Shown: one piece after another, positions 25,833 to 34,644 of the stretch
How positions within the stretch are numbered: position 1 is the first letter of the stretch
How the letters are laid out: each line of letters opens with the position of its first letter
Position numbers and translations under genes: made by a program
The notes under the pieces: model-generated
Told to the model about the DNA's origin: nothing
Databases searched by the model: none
Seen by the model: the letters and a program-made list of their open reading frames with translations, nothing else
Origin: JBBDSJ01 sp040905025
Lineage (GTDB): Bacteria; Pseudomonadota; Gammaproteobacteria; Methylohalomonadales; Methylohalomonadaceae
Assembly: GCA_040905025.1 (NCBI GenBank)
Contig: JBBDSJ010000041.1
Span: forward strand, 1 to 45,690
Length of the DNA: 45,690 nt
Reading direction: 5' to 3'

Positions 25833-27155
25833 ATGAGCAAGACAAACTCAACATCATCACTGGCAGATTCCCTCTACGAAAAGCTGGCCGATGAAGAGGA
25901 TGCCCGGGTATGCCGTGATATCCCGGACAGCGCCTGTCGGGTCGTGCCGCGCAACTTTTTTTTGCTGATTGGTGCCAGCATACTGACCAAACTGGGCGAC
26001 GCGCTCAGTAATCCCAAAACTGTACTCGCGTGGCTGCTTGAATACCTGCACGCGCCACTGTTCCTGATCGGTCTGCTGGTACCGATCCGTGAATCCGGCT
26101 CAATGCTGCCGCAATTAATCATCGCCGGTTATATCCGCCGGCTCGCTGTTCGCAAATGGGTCTGGGTCATTGGCTCGCTTGTTCAGGCGCTGGCGATCAT
26201 GGCCATCGGTGTCAGCGCCTGGTTACTGACGGGCACCAGCGCCGGCTGGACAATCATCGGCCTGCTGGTGATTTTCAGTCTTGGCCGTGGCCTGTGCTCG
26301 GTAGCGCACAAGGATGTGATTGGCAAAACCATTCCGAAAACCCGGCGCGGCCTGCAAACCGGTGTCAGCGCGAGTATTGCCGGCGGGCTGGGTATGCTCA
26401 TCGGTCTCGGCTTTCTGTTTTTTGGCGAACCCGCTGATTCGGCATTATTTTATGCCGTACTGTTTTTAGTCACCGGCGGACTCTGGCTGCTGGCCGCTGC
26501 CGTATTTGCCGGCGTTGCTGAAAACCCGGGCGCCTCCGCGGGTGGCAGCAACGCGCTGACCGAGGCCATCGAGCGCATGGGCTTGCTTGTCAGCGATCGC
26601 GACTTTCGCCGGTTCGTCATCACCCGGGCATTATTATTATGTTCGGCGCTGACAGCACCGTATCTGATCGTACTGGCGCAGGACTCGCATCGTGGCGAAC
26701 TGGCATTGCTTGGCATGTTTATCGTTGCCAGCGGACTTGCCGACAACATCAGCGCGCCGATCTGGGGCAAACTCGCGGATCGCTCCAGCAGACAAGTCAT
26801 GATACTGGCAGCCATAGTGACCGGCCTGCTCGGCATTACGGTATTTATCATTGCCACCTGGTTGCCGGACATCCATGCCCATCGCTGGACCTACCCGTGT
26901 CTGTTCCTGATCCTCGGCATTGCTCACAGCGGCGTCCGGCTCGGCCGTAAAACCTATATCGTCGATCTCGCCAGCGGCAACAAACGCACCGATTATGTGG
27001 CGGTCAGCAATACGGTCATCGGACTGTTGTTACTGATTCTGGGTGCCGGCGGTGCACTGCTGGCCGGGGACTCCGCCGCCGTGGTCGTGTTGCTGTTTTC
27101 GCTGCTGGGGCTCGCCGGTGCGGTGTGCGCACGCCAATTGCCGGAAGTGCAATAA
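25833..27155 (+). CDS. MFS transporter
   Basis: 440 residues from the ATG at 25833; the open frame to 25764 gives an implausible N-terminal extension. After a hydrophilic N terminus of about 50 residues there are about twelve hydrophobic segments, for example LIIAGYIRRLAVRKWVWVIG around the conserved loop 2-3, SLGRGLCSVAHKDVIGKTIP and SAPIWGKLADRSSRQVMILA (A-like motif G-x-LADR between helices 8 and 9). Substrate unknown. It lies upstream of the MarR gene and is separated by 154 bp, so it might be a MarR-controlled efflux pump, but that is speculation. Confidence 0.88.
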   Translation: MSKTNSTSSLADSLYEKLADEEDARVCRDIPDSACRVVPRNFFLLIGASILTKLGDALSNPKTVLAWLLEYLHAPLFLIGLLVPIRESGSMLPQLIIAGYIRRLAVRKWVWVIGSLVQALAIMAIGVSAWLLTGTSAGWTIIGLLVIFSLGRGLCSVAHKDVIGKTIPKTRRGLQTGVSASIAGGLGMLIGLGFLFFGEPADSALFYAVLFLVTGGLWLLAAAVFAGVAENPGASAGGSNALTEAIERMGLLVSDRDFRRFVITRALLLCSALTAPYLIVLAQDSHRGELALLGMFIVASGLADNISAPIWGKLADRSSRQVMILAAIVTGLLGITVFIIATWLPDIHAHRWTYPCLFLILGIAHSGVRLGRKTYIVDLASGNKRTDYVAVSNTVIGLLLLILGAGGALLAGDSAAVVVLLFSLLGLAGAVCARQLPEVQ

Positions 27156-27309
27156 CCTGCATACTCAAATCAACCCTATGCATATTCTTCATATCGGAAA
27201 ATACAGACTTTGGATATTAATCATATCTCATTGATTATAATTGCTTAAATATACCAATACGTCAGTTCCGGGGTGGAATAATTATTTAGTATCCTATATA
27301 ATTTGCTGT

Positions 27310-27837
27310 ATGAAAAATGAACAACTGGGTGACGACATCCTCGCTGCACTGCGCCGCATTATCCGCGCCACTGATTTGCAATCGCGCCAGCTGGTGCGTA
27401 GCCACGGCCTGACCGGGCCGCAAGCGCTGTTGCTGAAAGAGATACTGCTCGCCGGAGAAATGACTGTCGGTCAACTGGCCGAGCGCGTCAGCCTGAGCCA
27501 GGCAACAGTCACCGACATTCTGCTGCGGCTGGAAAAACGCGAACTCGTGCATCGGCAGCGCTCCGAGCAGGACAAGCGCCGGGTACTGGTGCGCATTACT
27601 GAACATGGCCGCAAGCTGATGAAACAGTCATTGCCGTTGCTGCAGGAAGGTTTCATTGACCAGCTCAACAGCCTGCAGGAGTGGGAACAAACCCAGCTGC
27701 TGGCATCCCTGCAGCGCCTCGCCGACATGATGCAGGCCCAGACAACACTGGGCCCGGCACCGATCGATCGCGATCATGACGATCACGCATCGGCTGACAG
27801 CCTGAAAAGTGGGCATCTGCAGCGAGCCTATCAATAG
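27310..27837 (+). CDS. MarR family transcriptional regulator
   Basis: 175 residues from the ATG at 27310 (MKNEQLGDD). Winged helix: LTGPQALLLKEIL, MTVGQLAERVSLSQATVTDI (recognition helix), LEKRELVHRQRSEQDKRRV (wing with DKR), and a C-terminal dimerisation helix. A MarR gene directly upstream of the NAGGN operon is also how I remember the arrangement in Pseudomonas, so it is likely a regulator of the operon. The AT-rich upstream region (27220-27300) probably contains its promoter. Confidence 0.92.
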   Translation: MKNEQLGDDILAALRRIIRATDLQSRQLVRSHGLTGPQALLLKEILLAGEMTVGQLAERVSLSQATVTDILLRLEKRELVHRQRSEQDKRRVLVRITEHGRKLMKQSLPLLQEGFIDQLNSLQEWEQTQLLASLQRLADMMQAQTTLGPAPIDRDHDDHASADSLKSGHLQRAYQ

Positions 27838-27938
27838 CCCCGCGGCAGCCTGATTAACCAGCCTGTCGCAGTCACTGCTTATATGTTTCAAGCCTGGTAA
27901 AAGTTTCAGAACAATATTTAAGGAGTTAAACCAAATCC

Positions 27939-29708
27939 ATGTGTGGTATTGCAGGAGAAATTCGATTTGACCAACGACCCGCCTCAATGGATCGGGTCCA
28001 GAAAATGACGGCAGCGATGCGCCCACGCGGCCCCGAGGGTCAGGGCGTGCTGGGTTATGGCCGGTTTGCATTCGGCCATCGGCGCCTGAAGATTATTGAT
28101 TTGAGTGATCGTGGCCGCCAGCCAATGGATGATCCGCAACTGGGTCTGTCACTTGTATTCAATGGCTGTATCTACAATCACCATGAACTGCGTGATGAAC
28201 TGCATGCGCAGGGTTACCAGTTTTTCTCGAACAGCGACAGTGAAGTTATTCTCAAGGCCTATCATGCCTGGGGCGAACGCTGTGTTGTGCGCTTCAAGGG
28301 CATGTTTGCATTTGTCGTCTACGAACGCGAAAGCGGCCGCGTCTTTATGGCACGTGACCGGCTCGGTATCAAGCCGGTGTATTACATGAAATCACCGGGT
28401 ATTCTGCGGTTTGCATCAACATTGCCGGCGTTGCTGAAAGGTCTGCGCACGAGCCCGGATATTGATGTCGAGGCACTGCACTATTACATGACATTTCATT
28501 CGGTTGTGCCGGCACCGAAAACAATGCTGCAAGGTATATGCAAGCTGCCGCCGGCTACCACCATGACCTTCGAACCGCATGGTACCGTGCGGGAAAATAC
28601 TTACTGGTCACTCGATTATGATCATGAACTGCCCCTGAGCAGCGAAGCCGAGATTAAGGAAGCCCTGCTGGAACAGCTCAAGGCTGCCGTTGACAGGCGC
28701 ATGGTGGCGGACGTTCCGGTTGGCGTACTGCTGTCCGGCGGCGTTGATTCAAGTCTGATCGTCGGCCTGCTGGCTGAAGCGGGCGCCAGGGATTTACAAA
28801 CCTTCTCGGTCGGCTTTGAAGATGCCGGTGGTGAAAAAGGCAATGAATTTGAATACTCGGACCTGGTTGCCCAGCATTTTGGCACCCGACACCACAAGAT
28901 CGAAGTCGATTCGTCTACCCTGCTGGACAATCTGCAGGCCTGTTTCAAGGCCATGTCGGAACCCATGGTCAGTCATGACAATATCGGTTTCTATCTGCTC
29001 AGTCAGCAGGTAGCCAGGCACGTCAAGGTTGTGCAAAGCGGACAGGGCGCCGATGAAGTCTTCGCCGGTTATCACTGGTATCCGCCGATGATGAATTCAA
29101 ACCAGCCTGTCGATGATTACGCAAAAGTATTTTTCGACCGCGATCAGGCCGAGTTCGCGCGAGCCGTTGGCCCGCGTTTTGTTGAAGACGATTACAGCCG
29201 TGAATTTGTACGCCGGCATTTTGCCCAGCCCGGCGCCAGTGCACCAATCAACAAAACATTACGCCTCGATACCACCATTATGCTGGTCGACGATCCGGTC
29301 AAACGCGTCGATAACATGACCATGGCCTGGGGCCTGGAGGCACGGGTGCCGTTCCTTGATCATGAACTGGTGGAATTTGCTGCGGCGATCCCGGCCCGGT
29401 ACAAAACCAAAAATGACGGCAAACATATCCTCAAGGAGGCTGCCCGGGAAGTTATCCCGGCAGCAGTAATTGACCGGCCAAAAGGATATTTCCCGGTTCC
29501 TGCACTAAAATATCTGGAAGGCGAGCGGCTGGATTTCGTCAGGGATATCCTTGGCAATGAAGCGGCGCGTAAACGCGGGCTGTTTCAGCAGGAATATGTG
29601 GAGGAATTGCTTGCCGATCCAAAGGCACATATCACGCCATTACGTGGCTCCAAACTATGGCAGCTGGCAACACTGGAGTACTGGCTGCAAACACATTCAA
29701 TCAGTTGA
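27939..29708 (+). CDS. asnO: N-acetylglutaminylglutamine amidotransferase (asparagine synthase family)
   Basis: Amidates N-acetylglutaminylglutamine to the osmolyte NAGGN, using glutamine. 589 residues: N-terminal glutaminase (GATase II) domain with catalytic Cys2 in MCGIAGEI, RPRGPEGQG, NGCIYNHHELR; C-terminal asparagine-synthase ATP-pyrophosphatase with SGGVDSSLIVGLL. It belongs to the subtype associated with the following two genes. AAGGAG lies 13 nt before the ATG. First structural gene of a three-gene operon. Confidence 0.93.
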   Translation: MCGIAGEIRFDQRPASMDRVQKMTAAMRPRGPEGQGVLGYGRFAFGHRRLKIIDLSDRGRQPMDDPQLGLSLVFNGCIYNHHELRDELHAQGYQFFSNSDSEVILKAYHAWGERCVVRFKGMFAFVVYERESGRVFMARDRLGIKPVYYMKSPGILRFASTLPALLKGLRTSPDIDVEALHYYMTFHSVVPAPKTMLQGICKLPPATTMTFEPHGTVRENTYWSLDYDHELPLSSEAEIKEALLEQLKAAVDRRMVADVPVGVLLSGGVDSSLIVGLLAEAGARDLQTFSVGFEDAGGEKGNEFEYSDLVAQHFGTRHHKIEVDSSTLLDNLQACFKAMSEPMVSHDNIGFYLLSQQVARHVKVVQSGQGADEVFAGYHWYPPMMNSNQPVDDYAKVFFDRDQAEFARAVGPRFVEDDYSREFVRRHFAQPGASAPINKTLRLDTTIMLVDDPVKRVDNMTMAWGLEARVPFLDHELVEFAAAIPARYKTKNDGKHILKEAAREVIPAAVIDRPKGYFPVPALKYLEGERLDFVRDILGNEAARKRGLFQQEYVEELLADPKAHITPLRGSKLWQLATLEYWLQTHSIS

Positions 29709-29729
29709 CGGCAGCCGGTTTCAAGCGAG

Positions 29730-31490
29730 ATGCATAATATGACCGAACGGCGTTATCAGGAACATTTTCGCAGAAGCAAGACTCCATCACTGCAACTGAT
29801 GGATCACCGTGAACGTGCGCACTATCCCATGGACGATTACAAGCTGCCGAATGATGTCGTCATTGATTGCGGTTGGGGGCGGTTAATCTTTGCGCATACA
29901 TTCTCCGACCCGAAAAAACTTGTGCAGACCATTCGTTCGGAAAAATCGGACAAACGCAATATCGCATTGTATTTGCGCGATCCGCATGTTGTATTGTCGC
30001 TGGCACCACAGGCGCTGTTTCTGGATCCGTCACATACCTATCGACTCTGGTTCAGCCATTATCTGTCTGCACGCGTCCACCCGCAGGGCTTTATTGTTCG
30101 CAAGCTGCAAAACCAGGACGATGCTGTCGCCGTCAACCGCATACTGAAAACGCACGGCATGGTACCCATTGATGAAGATTTTTTGATGGAGCATCGCGAC
30201 TCGCAGATATTCACCTATCTGGTCGCCGAAGATCCGTCCGACAATCGTATTATCGGCGTGATTACCGGCATTGATCACAAGTATGCCTTTGACGATCCGG
30301 AAAATGGCTCCAGCCTCTGGTGTCTTGCCGTTGATATGCAGGCCAGCTATCCCGGCATTGGCCGGGCGCTGCTCGCGCAACTTGCAGATCATTATGCAAC
30401 CCGCGGCCGGGCATTCATGGATTTGTCTGTGATGCATGACAACGAACAGGCGATCAATCTCTATGAAGAGATGGGCTTTGAACGGGTACCGGTATTCTGT
30501 GTCAAGAAGAAAAATACCATTAACGAAAAACTGTTCATCGGTCCGAACCCGGATGCCGATCTCAATCCCTATGCAGCGATCATTGTCAATGAAGCCCGCC
30601 GCCGCGGCATTGCGGTTGATATCCTTGACGCCGATGAGGGCTATTTTCAGCTGAGTTTCGGCGGCCGCTCGGTGGTCTGCCGTGAGTCATTAAGCGAACT
30701 CACAACAGCAATTGCAATGAGCCGCTGTGAAAACAAGAAAGTCACCTGGAAAATGCTGCGTGAATCACGCGTTAATGTGCCGGCACAGATATTTGCGACC
30801 ACACGCACTGAATCAGAAAAGTTTCTCGACAACTACCGGCGGGTTGTAGTCAAACCACTGGCTGGCGAACAAGGCAAGGGCGTGCATGTCAATATCGATT
30901 CGCATAAAGACTTGCATAAAGCCATAGAAGATGCGAAGCATTACAGTGATGCAGTTTTGCTGGAAGAGTATGTTGAAGGCCACGATCTGCGTATTATAGT
31001 CATTAATTTCAAGGTCGTTGCAGCAGCAGTGCGCAAGCCGGCACAAGTCACCGGCAACGGCAAGGACAACATTGAAGACCTGATTAAAAAACAAAGCCGG
31101 CGGCGCGCGGCAGCCACCAAAAATGAAAGCCGTATCCCGATGGATGACATCACCCGCCATGCGGTTGAACGTAGTGGCTACAAGATGCAGGATATATTGC
31201 CATACGGCGAGACCATCGCGGTGCGTGATACGGCCAACCTGCATACCGGCGGTACAATCCATGATGTTACCGACAAAATCAGTGATGAATTACGTCTGGT
31301 TGCAGAACGCTCTGCCCGCGCGCTGGACATTCCGGTCGTCGGCCTGGATTTTATTGTGCCGGAAGTCAGCGGCAATGATTATATTATAATCGAAGCGAAT
31401 GAACGGCCGGGTCTGGCCAATCATGAGCCACAACCCACTGCGGAACGGTTTATCGATTTTCTGTTCCCGCAAACTGCACATGCGAACTAG
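29730..31490 (+). CDS. ngg: N-acetylglutaminylglutamine synthetase (GNAT plus ATP-grasp)
   Basis: 586 residues fusing two activities: an N-acetyltransferase (GNAT) domain at about 110-260 (LVAEDPSDNRIIGVITGI, YPGIGRALLAQLADHYATRG) and a C-terminal ATP-grasp ligase (about 290-580; RRVVVKPLAGEQGKGVHVNI, LLEEYVEGHDLRI, GLDFIVPE, IIEANERPGL) of the cyanophycin-synthetase type. It makes N-acetylglutaminylglutamine from glutamine units. It lies 21 bp after the amidotransferase. The fold order is the one known for this enzyme. Confidence 0.93.
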   Translation: MHNMTERRYQEHFRRSKTPSLQLMDHRERAHYPMDDYKLPNDVVIDCGWGRLIFAHTFSDPKKLVQTIRSEKSDKRNIALYLRDPHVVLSLAPQALFLDPSHTYRLWFSHYLSARVHPQGFIVRKLQNQDDAVAVNRILKTHGMVPIDEDFLMEHRDSQIFTYLVAEDPSDNRIIGVITGIDHKYAFDDPENGSSLWCLAVDMQASYPGIGRALLAQLADHYATRGRAFMDLSVMHDNEQAINLYEEMGFERVPVFCVKKKNTINEKLFIGPNPDADLNPYAAIIVNEARRRGIAVDILDADEGYFQLSFGGRSVVCRESLSELTTAIAMSRCENKKVTWKMLRESRVNVPAQIFATTRTESEKFLDNYRRVVVKPLAGEQGKGVHVNIDSHKDLHKAIEDAKHYSDAVLLEEYVEGHDLRIIVINFKVVAAAVRKPAQVTGNGKDNIEDLIKKQSRRRAAATKNESRIPMDDITRHAVERSGYKMQDILPYGETIAVRDTANLHTGGTIHDVTDKISDELRLVAERSARALDIPVVGLDFIVPEVSGNDYIIIEANERPGLANHEPQPTAERFIDFLFPQTAHAN

Positions 31491-31496
31491 ATCATT

Positions 31497-32642
31497 ATGA
31501 GTACTACCGACAGCACCCCTGTTACAAAAATAAAGAAAACGGATATCGATATTGACTATGTCAAGCAGGCGTTGCTGGATCTGCTGGCAATACCGAGTCC
31601 GGCCGGTTTCACCGATGAAGCTGTGCGCTATACCTGTAATCAGCTGGAAAAATTTGATATCCATTACGAAATTACCCGTCGAGGCTGTATCCGTGCTGAC
31701 TTGAAAGGCCGCATCTACAGTCCGGATCGGGCGATCGTCGCACATCTGGATACCATTGGCGCCATGGTCACCGGGCTGAAAGACAATGGCCGGTTGTCCG
31801 TGTGTCCGATAGGCACCTGGTCAAGCCGTTTCGCCGAGGGCGCACGCGTTACGATTTATTCTGATGATGCGCCTTACCGCGGCACGATACTGCCGGTCAA
31901 GGCATCCGGTCATGCATTCAATACCGAAGTCGATACATTGCCAGTAACCTGGGAAAATGTTGAATTGCGCGTCGATGAACTGGCGTTCAGTCGTGATGAT
32001 TTAAGGAATCTGGGCATCCATGTCGGTGATTTCATCGCTGTTGATCCGCAACCCGACATCAGTGAGTCCGGATTTATCAATTCCCGTCATCTTGATGACA
32101 AGGCCGGAGTTGCAGTGTTGCTGGCGGTGGCCAAGGCGGTCAAGGAACAGGAACTGTCGTTGCCGGTTGACTGCCATCTACTCTTCACCATCAGTGAAGA
32201 AGTCGGCTCCGGCGCCTCGGCAGTATTGCATCAGGATGTCTCGGAAATGGTATCCATTGATACCGGGCCGGTTGCACCGGGACAAAGCACCGATGAATTC
32301 GGCGTCACTATCGGCATGCAGGACTCCAGTGGCCCGTTTGATTATCACCTGAGTCACAAGCTGATCAATCTGTGTCTGGAACACGGCATTAATCACAAGC
32401 GTGATGTCTTCAAGTATTACCGTTCCGACAGTGCTTCAGCACTCGAGGCCGGCAACGACATCCGCACAGCACTGCTGTGTTTTGGTGCTGATGCAACGCA
32501 CGGCTATGAGCGTTGCCATATACGCAGTCTTCAGGCCCTGGGACAATTGTTATGCTGTTATGTACAAAGTGAACCGACTTCGAAACATGACCAGCACACG
32601 CTGGGACCATTGAAAGGTTTTCCACACCTGCCCGTCAATTAA
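31497..32642 (+). CDS. Osmoprotectant NAGGN system M42 family peptidase
   Basis: 381 residues, an M42 aminopeptidase-like zinc metallohydrolase: IVAHLDTIGAMV (metal-binding His and Asp), NSRHLDDKAGVAVLL (bridging Asp), FTISEEVGSGASA (catalytic Glu pair), VSIDTGPV and a C-terminal DATHGYERCH metal-ligand region. The TIGR family that accompanies the NAGGN genes is of this type; its exact reaction (turnover or recycling of NAGGN) is not established. It is 6 bp after the ligase and ends the operon; inverted repeats follow (CTCTGA/TCAGAG near 32692-32708 and an AGCGAAGTGA/TCACTACGCT hairpin at 32724-32748). Confidence 0.92.
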   Translation: MSTTDSTPVTKIKKTDIDIDYVKQALLDLLAIPSPAGFTDEAVRYTCNQLEKFDIHYEITRRGCIRADLKGRIYSPDRAIVAHLDTIGAMVTGLKDNGRLSVCPIGTWSSRFAEGARVTIYSDDAPYRGTILPVKASGHAFNTEVDTLPVTWENVELRVDELAFSRDDLRNLGIHVGDFIAVDPQPDISESGFINSRHLDDKAGVAVLLAVAKAVKEQELSLPVDCHLLFTISEEVGSGASAVLHQDVSEMVSIDTGPVAPGQSTDEFGVTIGMQDSSGPFDYHLSHKLINLCLEHGINHKRDVFKYYRSDSASALEAGNDIRTALLCFGADATHGYERCHIRSLQALGQLLCCYVQSEPTSKHDQHTLGPLKGFPHLPVN

Positions 32643-32817
32643 ACCGGTAAAATTTCAAAAGGCGATTCCTTGTAAACGTATATATTAGAAATCTCTGATC
32701 AATTCAGAGGTTCCTTAAAAAGCAGCGAAGTGACAAAATCACTACGCTGTGATCGGTTAGCTAAAAATGGTCTCGATAATCATTAATGATTAGATGGTCT
32801 CGGGATGAATAAAAACG

Positions 32818-33010
32818 TGTCATTCCGGCGATGGCCGGCATCTGCCATACAGGGATGTATTAATGCCGCGAGCGCAGGATGCGCAGGAGCGGCCAGTCGA
32901 AACAATTATTTACTGGCCGCTCCCGCGCATCCTGCGCATTATTATGCCCTCTGGGTACGCGGCATTTATACGTCCCTGTATGGCAGATGCCGGGTCAAGC
33001 CCGGCATGAC
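32818..33010. repeat. Large fold-back (multi-stem inverted repeat) element
   Basis: A near-200-bp inverted repeat. The outer perfect arm is GGCATCTGCCATACAGGGA (32837-32855) with its complement at 32973-32991; the flanks GTCATTCCGGC / GCCCGGCATGAC extend it. Inner perfect arms: AATGCCGC (32862-32869) with GCGGCATT (32959-32966), GCGCAGGATGCGC (32872-32884) with GCGCATCCTGCGC (32925-32937), and GGAGCGGCCAGT (32886-32897) with ACTGGCCGCTCC (32912-32923). The outer ends resemble the widespread gammaproteobacterial repeat that begins GTCATTCCGGC. Upstream, 32643-32817 holds only hairpins and an ATGGTCTCG pair flanking a palindrome (AATCATTAATGATT). Confidence 0.75.
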
Positions 33011-33021
33011 GGAAAGTTTGG

Positions 33022-33069
33022 AATCAACAAAGAAAGGGTAGCCTTGTGGCTACCCTTTCTTTGTTGATT
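33022..33069 (-). terminator. Terminator hairpin after the tRNA-Arg fragment
   Basis: Perfect 22-bp stem with a TTGT loop, ending one base before the CCA end of the tRNA-Arg 3' half on the minus strand. It is probably the original terminator of the tRNA-Arg gene, as with the tRNA-Ser terminator in this window. Confidence 0.75.
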
Positions 33070-33114
33070 TGGCGCGCTCGGAAGGATTCGAACCTCCGAC
33101 CCCCTGGTTCGTAG
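33070..33114 (-). pseudogene. tRNA-Arg(ACG) 3' half: likely island attachment site
   Basis: On the minus strand the 45 nt begin at the anticodon loop (CTACGAA, anticodon ACG), continue through the anticodon 3' stem CCAGG, a GGGGTC variable region, T-arm GGAGGTTCGAATCCTTC, acceptor CGAGCGC, discriminator G and CCA. The 5' half (acceptor, D-arm, anticodon 5' stem) is absent; the preceding bases (GTTAA) cannot pair with CCAGG. A break exactly in the anticodon loop is what integration of an element by a tyrosine recombinase into the 3' half of a tRNA leaves behind. The displaced 3' half stays next to the original downstream flank, so the element should extend rightward and end in an intact tRNA-Arg. 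Confidence 0.8.
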
Positions 33115-33462
33115 TTAACATTTTAACCTGTAACTTATTGTTTTAATTAACTAATACCGAAACGCCCGTTGCCCATTTTGCAGTACAATGCAGGACGATG
33201 CACAACCAACCCCGGCAAAAGTCCGGCATACAAAACGGCCCTTGGAGTTCACTCATCATCCTCCTCCAAGGGAGTCAGCTCACAATCGAGATGGACGTAT
33301 TCCATTGCCCCCTTGTTGTAGCGCAGGTTGCTCACCGTGAAAGCCATTTGCTTGAACTTATTCGCGGAGAATACCGGCACAACTGAGTGAAAAACATCTG
33401 CCGGAATCCAGGCGCTGCAGCTTAGTGTAACTTACTCAGACTAATTTAAAACGAAACACAGA
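33115..33462. other. Geneless stretch at the island edge, with a possible gene remnant
   Basis: No integrase or clear gene. On the minus strand an ATG at 33347 opens a 32-codon frame ending at 33249 with an acidic tail (ELTPLEEDDE); the frame is open further upstream to about 33415 without another ATG, so it may be the 3' end of a decayed gene. Evidence is weak. Confidence 0.3.
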
Positions 33463-34644
33463 TCACTTTTCAACCAACGCACCTGAGTCGATATCGTAAA
33501 TATACTTACCTATCGTTCCTTCTTTTATCTTGTCCACCACCTCATCAATGATAAACAATGGAACCAGAAACCATTCTTTGGGCGTCACCGGGTTGCCGAA
33601 TCGATCGGTAATCTGAATATCCAGCCTGGCCGGTTCAAAGAATCGATGCAGGATGTTTTCGAGCCGGGTGCGGTTGATGTTGTAGAGTTCATAGGTTGCG
33701 ACGATTTCAACATCCGCCATTAAAAAGGTGGGGTCGAGTCCGGTGTTGGCGATGCGCCTTTTCACACTACCGCCGGTCACGCCAATTTTGTGAATCAAGT
33801 TTCGATTCTCAGCGATAACGGGATGCTCGGATTTGCTCCTGAGTACATAAATCGTACCACTCGCGGTATCCTCTTCATCGGTTACGGATGAAAACAGTGG
33901 ACCAAAATCCTTTTCTGTAATGCGACGGGCATGTTCATCTTTATTTAACGCCCTTTGCAGCGAGCGAAGCAGCATATCGCTTTCCGTGCCATTGTCGAAA
34001 ATGACGCGAAGGCGACGGTCTTTCCGATCATACTCGGTGATGAATTCTTCCCCGACCTCGGCCACGTAGACTTTTTGTCCTGAAAGTATGAACAGATTGC
34101 CTTTATTGATTTCGGCATTGTCTTTAAATGGCCGGGTAATCCTGACGCCACTTTTCAGCTCTTGCTGTACCGCGTCAAAGATCGGTCTGAATTTGTCGAA
34201 GTCTGCGCAGGGTGTCCGGCTGGCGATTTCTTCTGCCGCTCGCACTTGTGCCCGTGGCTTCACGTGCTTGAGGATGGTAACATCGTTTTCTTTGGAGGGA
34301 TGTACGCCCAGCTCTGCCAGCAGTTCTTCATCACTTTTATATTCCCCTGCCGGCTCTGAAACGCCGGTGGTAACAGTAAGCAAGCCTTGATGATCCATAT
34401 CGGCAAGCAAATCCCTGCATTCATCCAGTGAACGAATGCGATCCAGGCGCGTGGCATACAGGCGTTCAAAGATGTCCTTATCTTCACCGTGCGCAGGTAA
34501 GCGTCCGTGCTCTTCAACAAAGCGCTGGATTTCCTCAAAGCCGGCAATAATGCGTTCCTCGCGGGGTGATCTGGCGGGTTTCCTGACGAGGGTCAGATCA
34601 ACGCCCAGTTCCTCCAACAGCTCCTTGTTTGATTTTTCAGCCAT
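33463..34644 (-). CDS. GIY-YIG nuclease (T5orf172/MUG113-like) paired with a helicase
   Basis: 393 residues. The N-terminal half (1-250) is helical, with two copies of an ELL-ELGV motif (KELLEELGVDL, EELLAELGVHP) and a helicase-substrate-like segment EEIQRFVEEHGRLPAHGEDK. The C-terminal part (about 262-345) carries a T5orf172-type GIY-YIG core: TIYVLRS, HKIGVTGGSVKRRIAN (catalytic Arg) and a TRLENILHRFF helix containing the metal-binding Glu. Such nucleases cut DNA. It overlaps the upstream helicase gene by 8 bp, so the two are translated together and probably form one nucleic-acid-degrading or defence module. Confidence 0.82.
   Translation of the reverse strand: MAEKSNKELLEELGVDLTLVRKPARSPREERIIAGFEEIQRFVEEHGRLPAHGEDKDIFERLYATRLDRIRSLDECRDLLADMDHQGLLTVTTGVSEPAGEYKSDEELLAELGVHPSKENDVTILKHVKPRAQVRAAEEIASRTPCADFDKFRPIFDAVQQELKSGVRITRPFKDNAEINKGNLFILSGQKVYVAEVGEEFITEYDRKDRRLRVIFDNGTESDMLLRSLQRALNKDEHARRITEKDFGPLFSSVTDEEDTASGTIYVLRSKSEHPVIAENRNLIHKIGVTGGSVKRRIANTGLDPTFLMADVEIVATYELYNINRTRLENILHRFFEPARLDIQITDRFGNPVTPKEWFLVPLFIIDEVVDKIKEGTIGKYIYDIDSGALVEK

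Noticed and set aside
32724..32748. Possible terminator of the NAGGN operon
   Set aside because: The AGCGAAGTGA/TCACTACGCT hairpin has no T-run, so I describe it only within the M42 peptidase entry.
32818..33010. CRISPR array
   Set aside because: The repeats here form one nested palindrome, not regularly spaced direct repeats, and no cas genes are present anywhere in the window.
33249..33347. 32-residue minus-strand ORF near the tRNA-Arg scar
   Set aside because: Too short, no ribosome-binding site; recorded only as a possible remnant in the intergenic entry.
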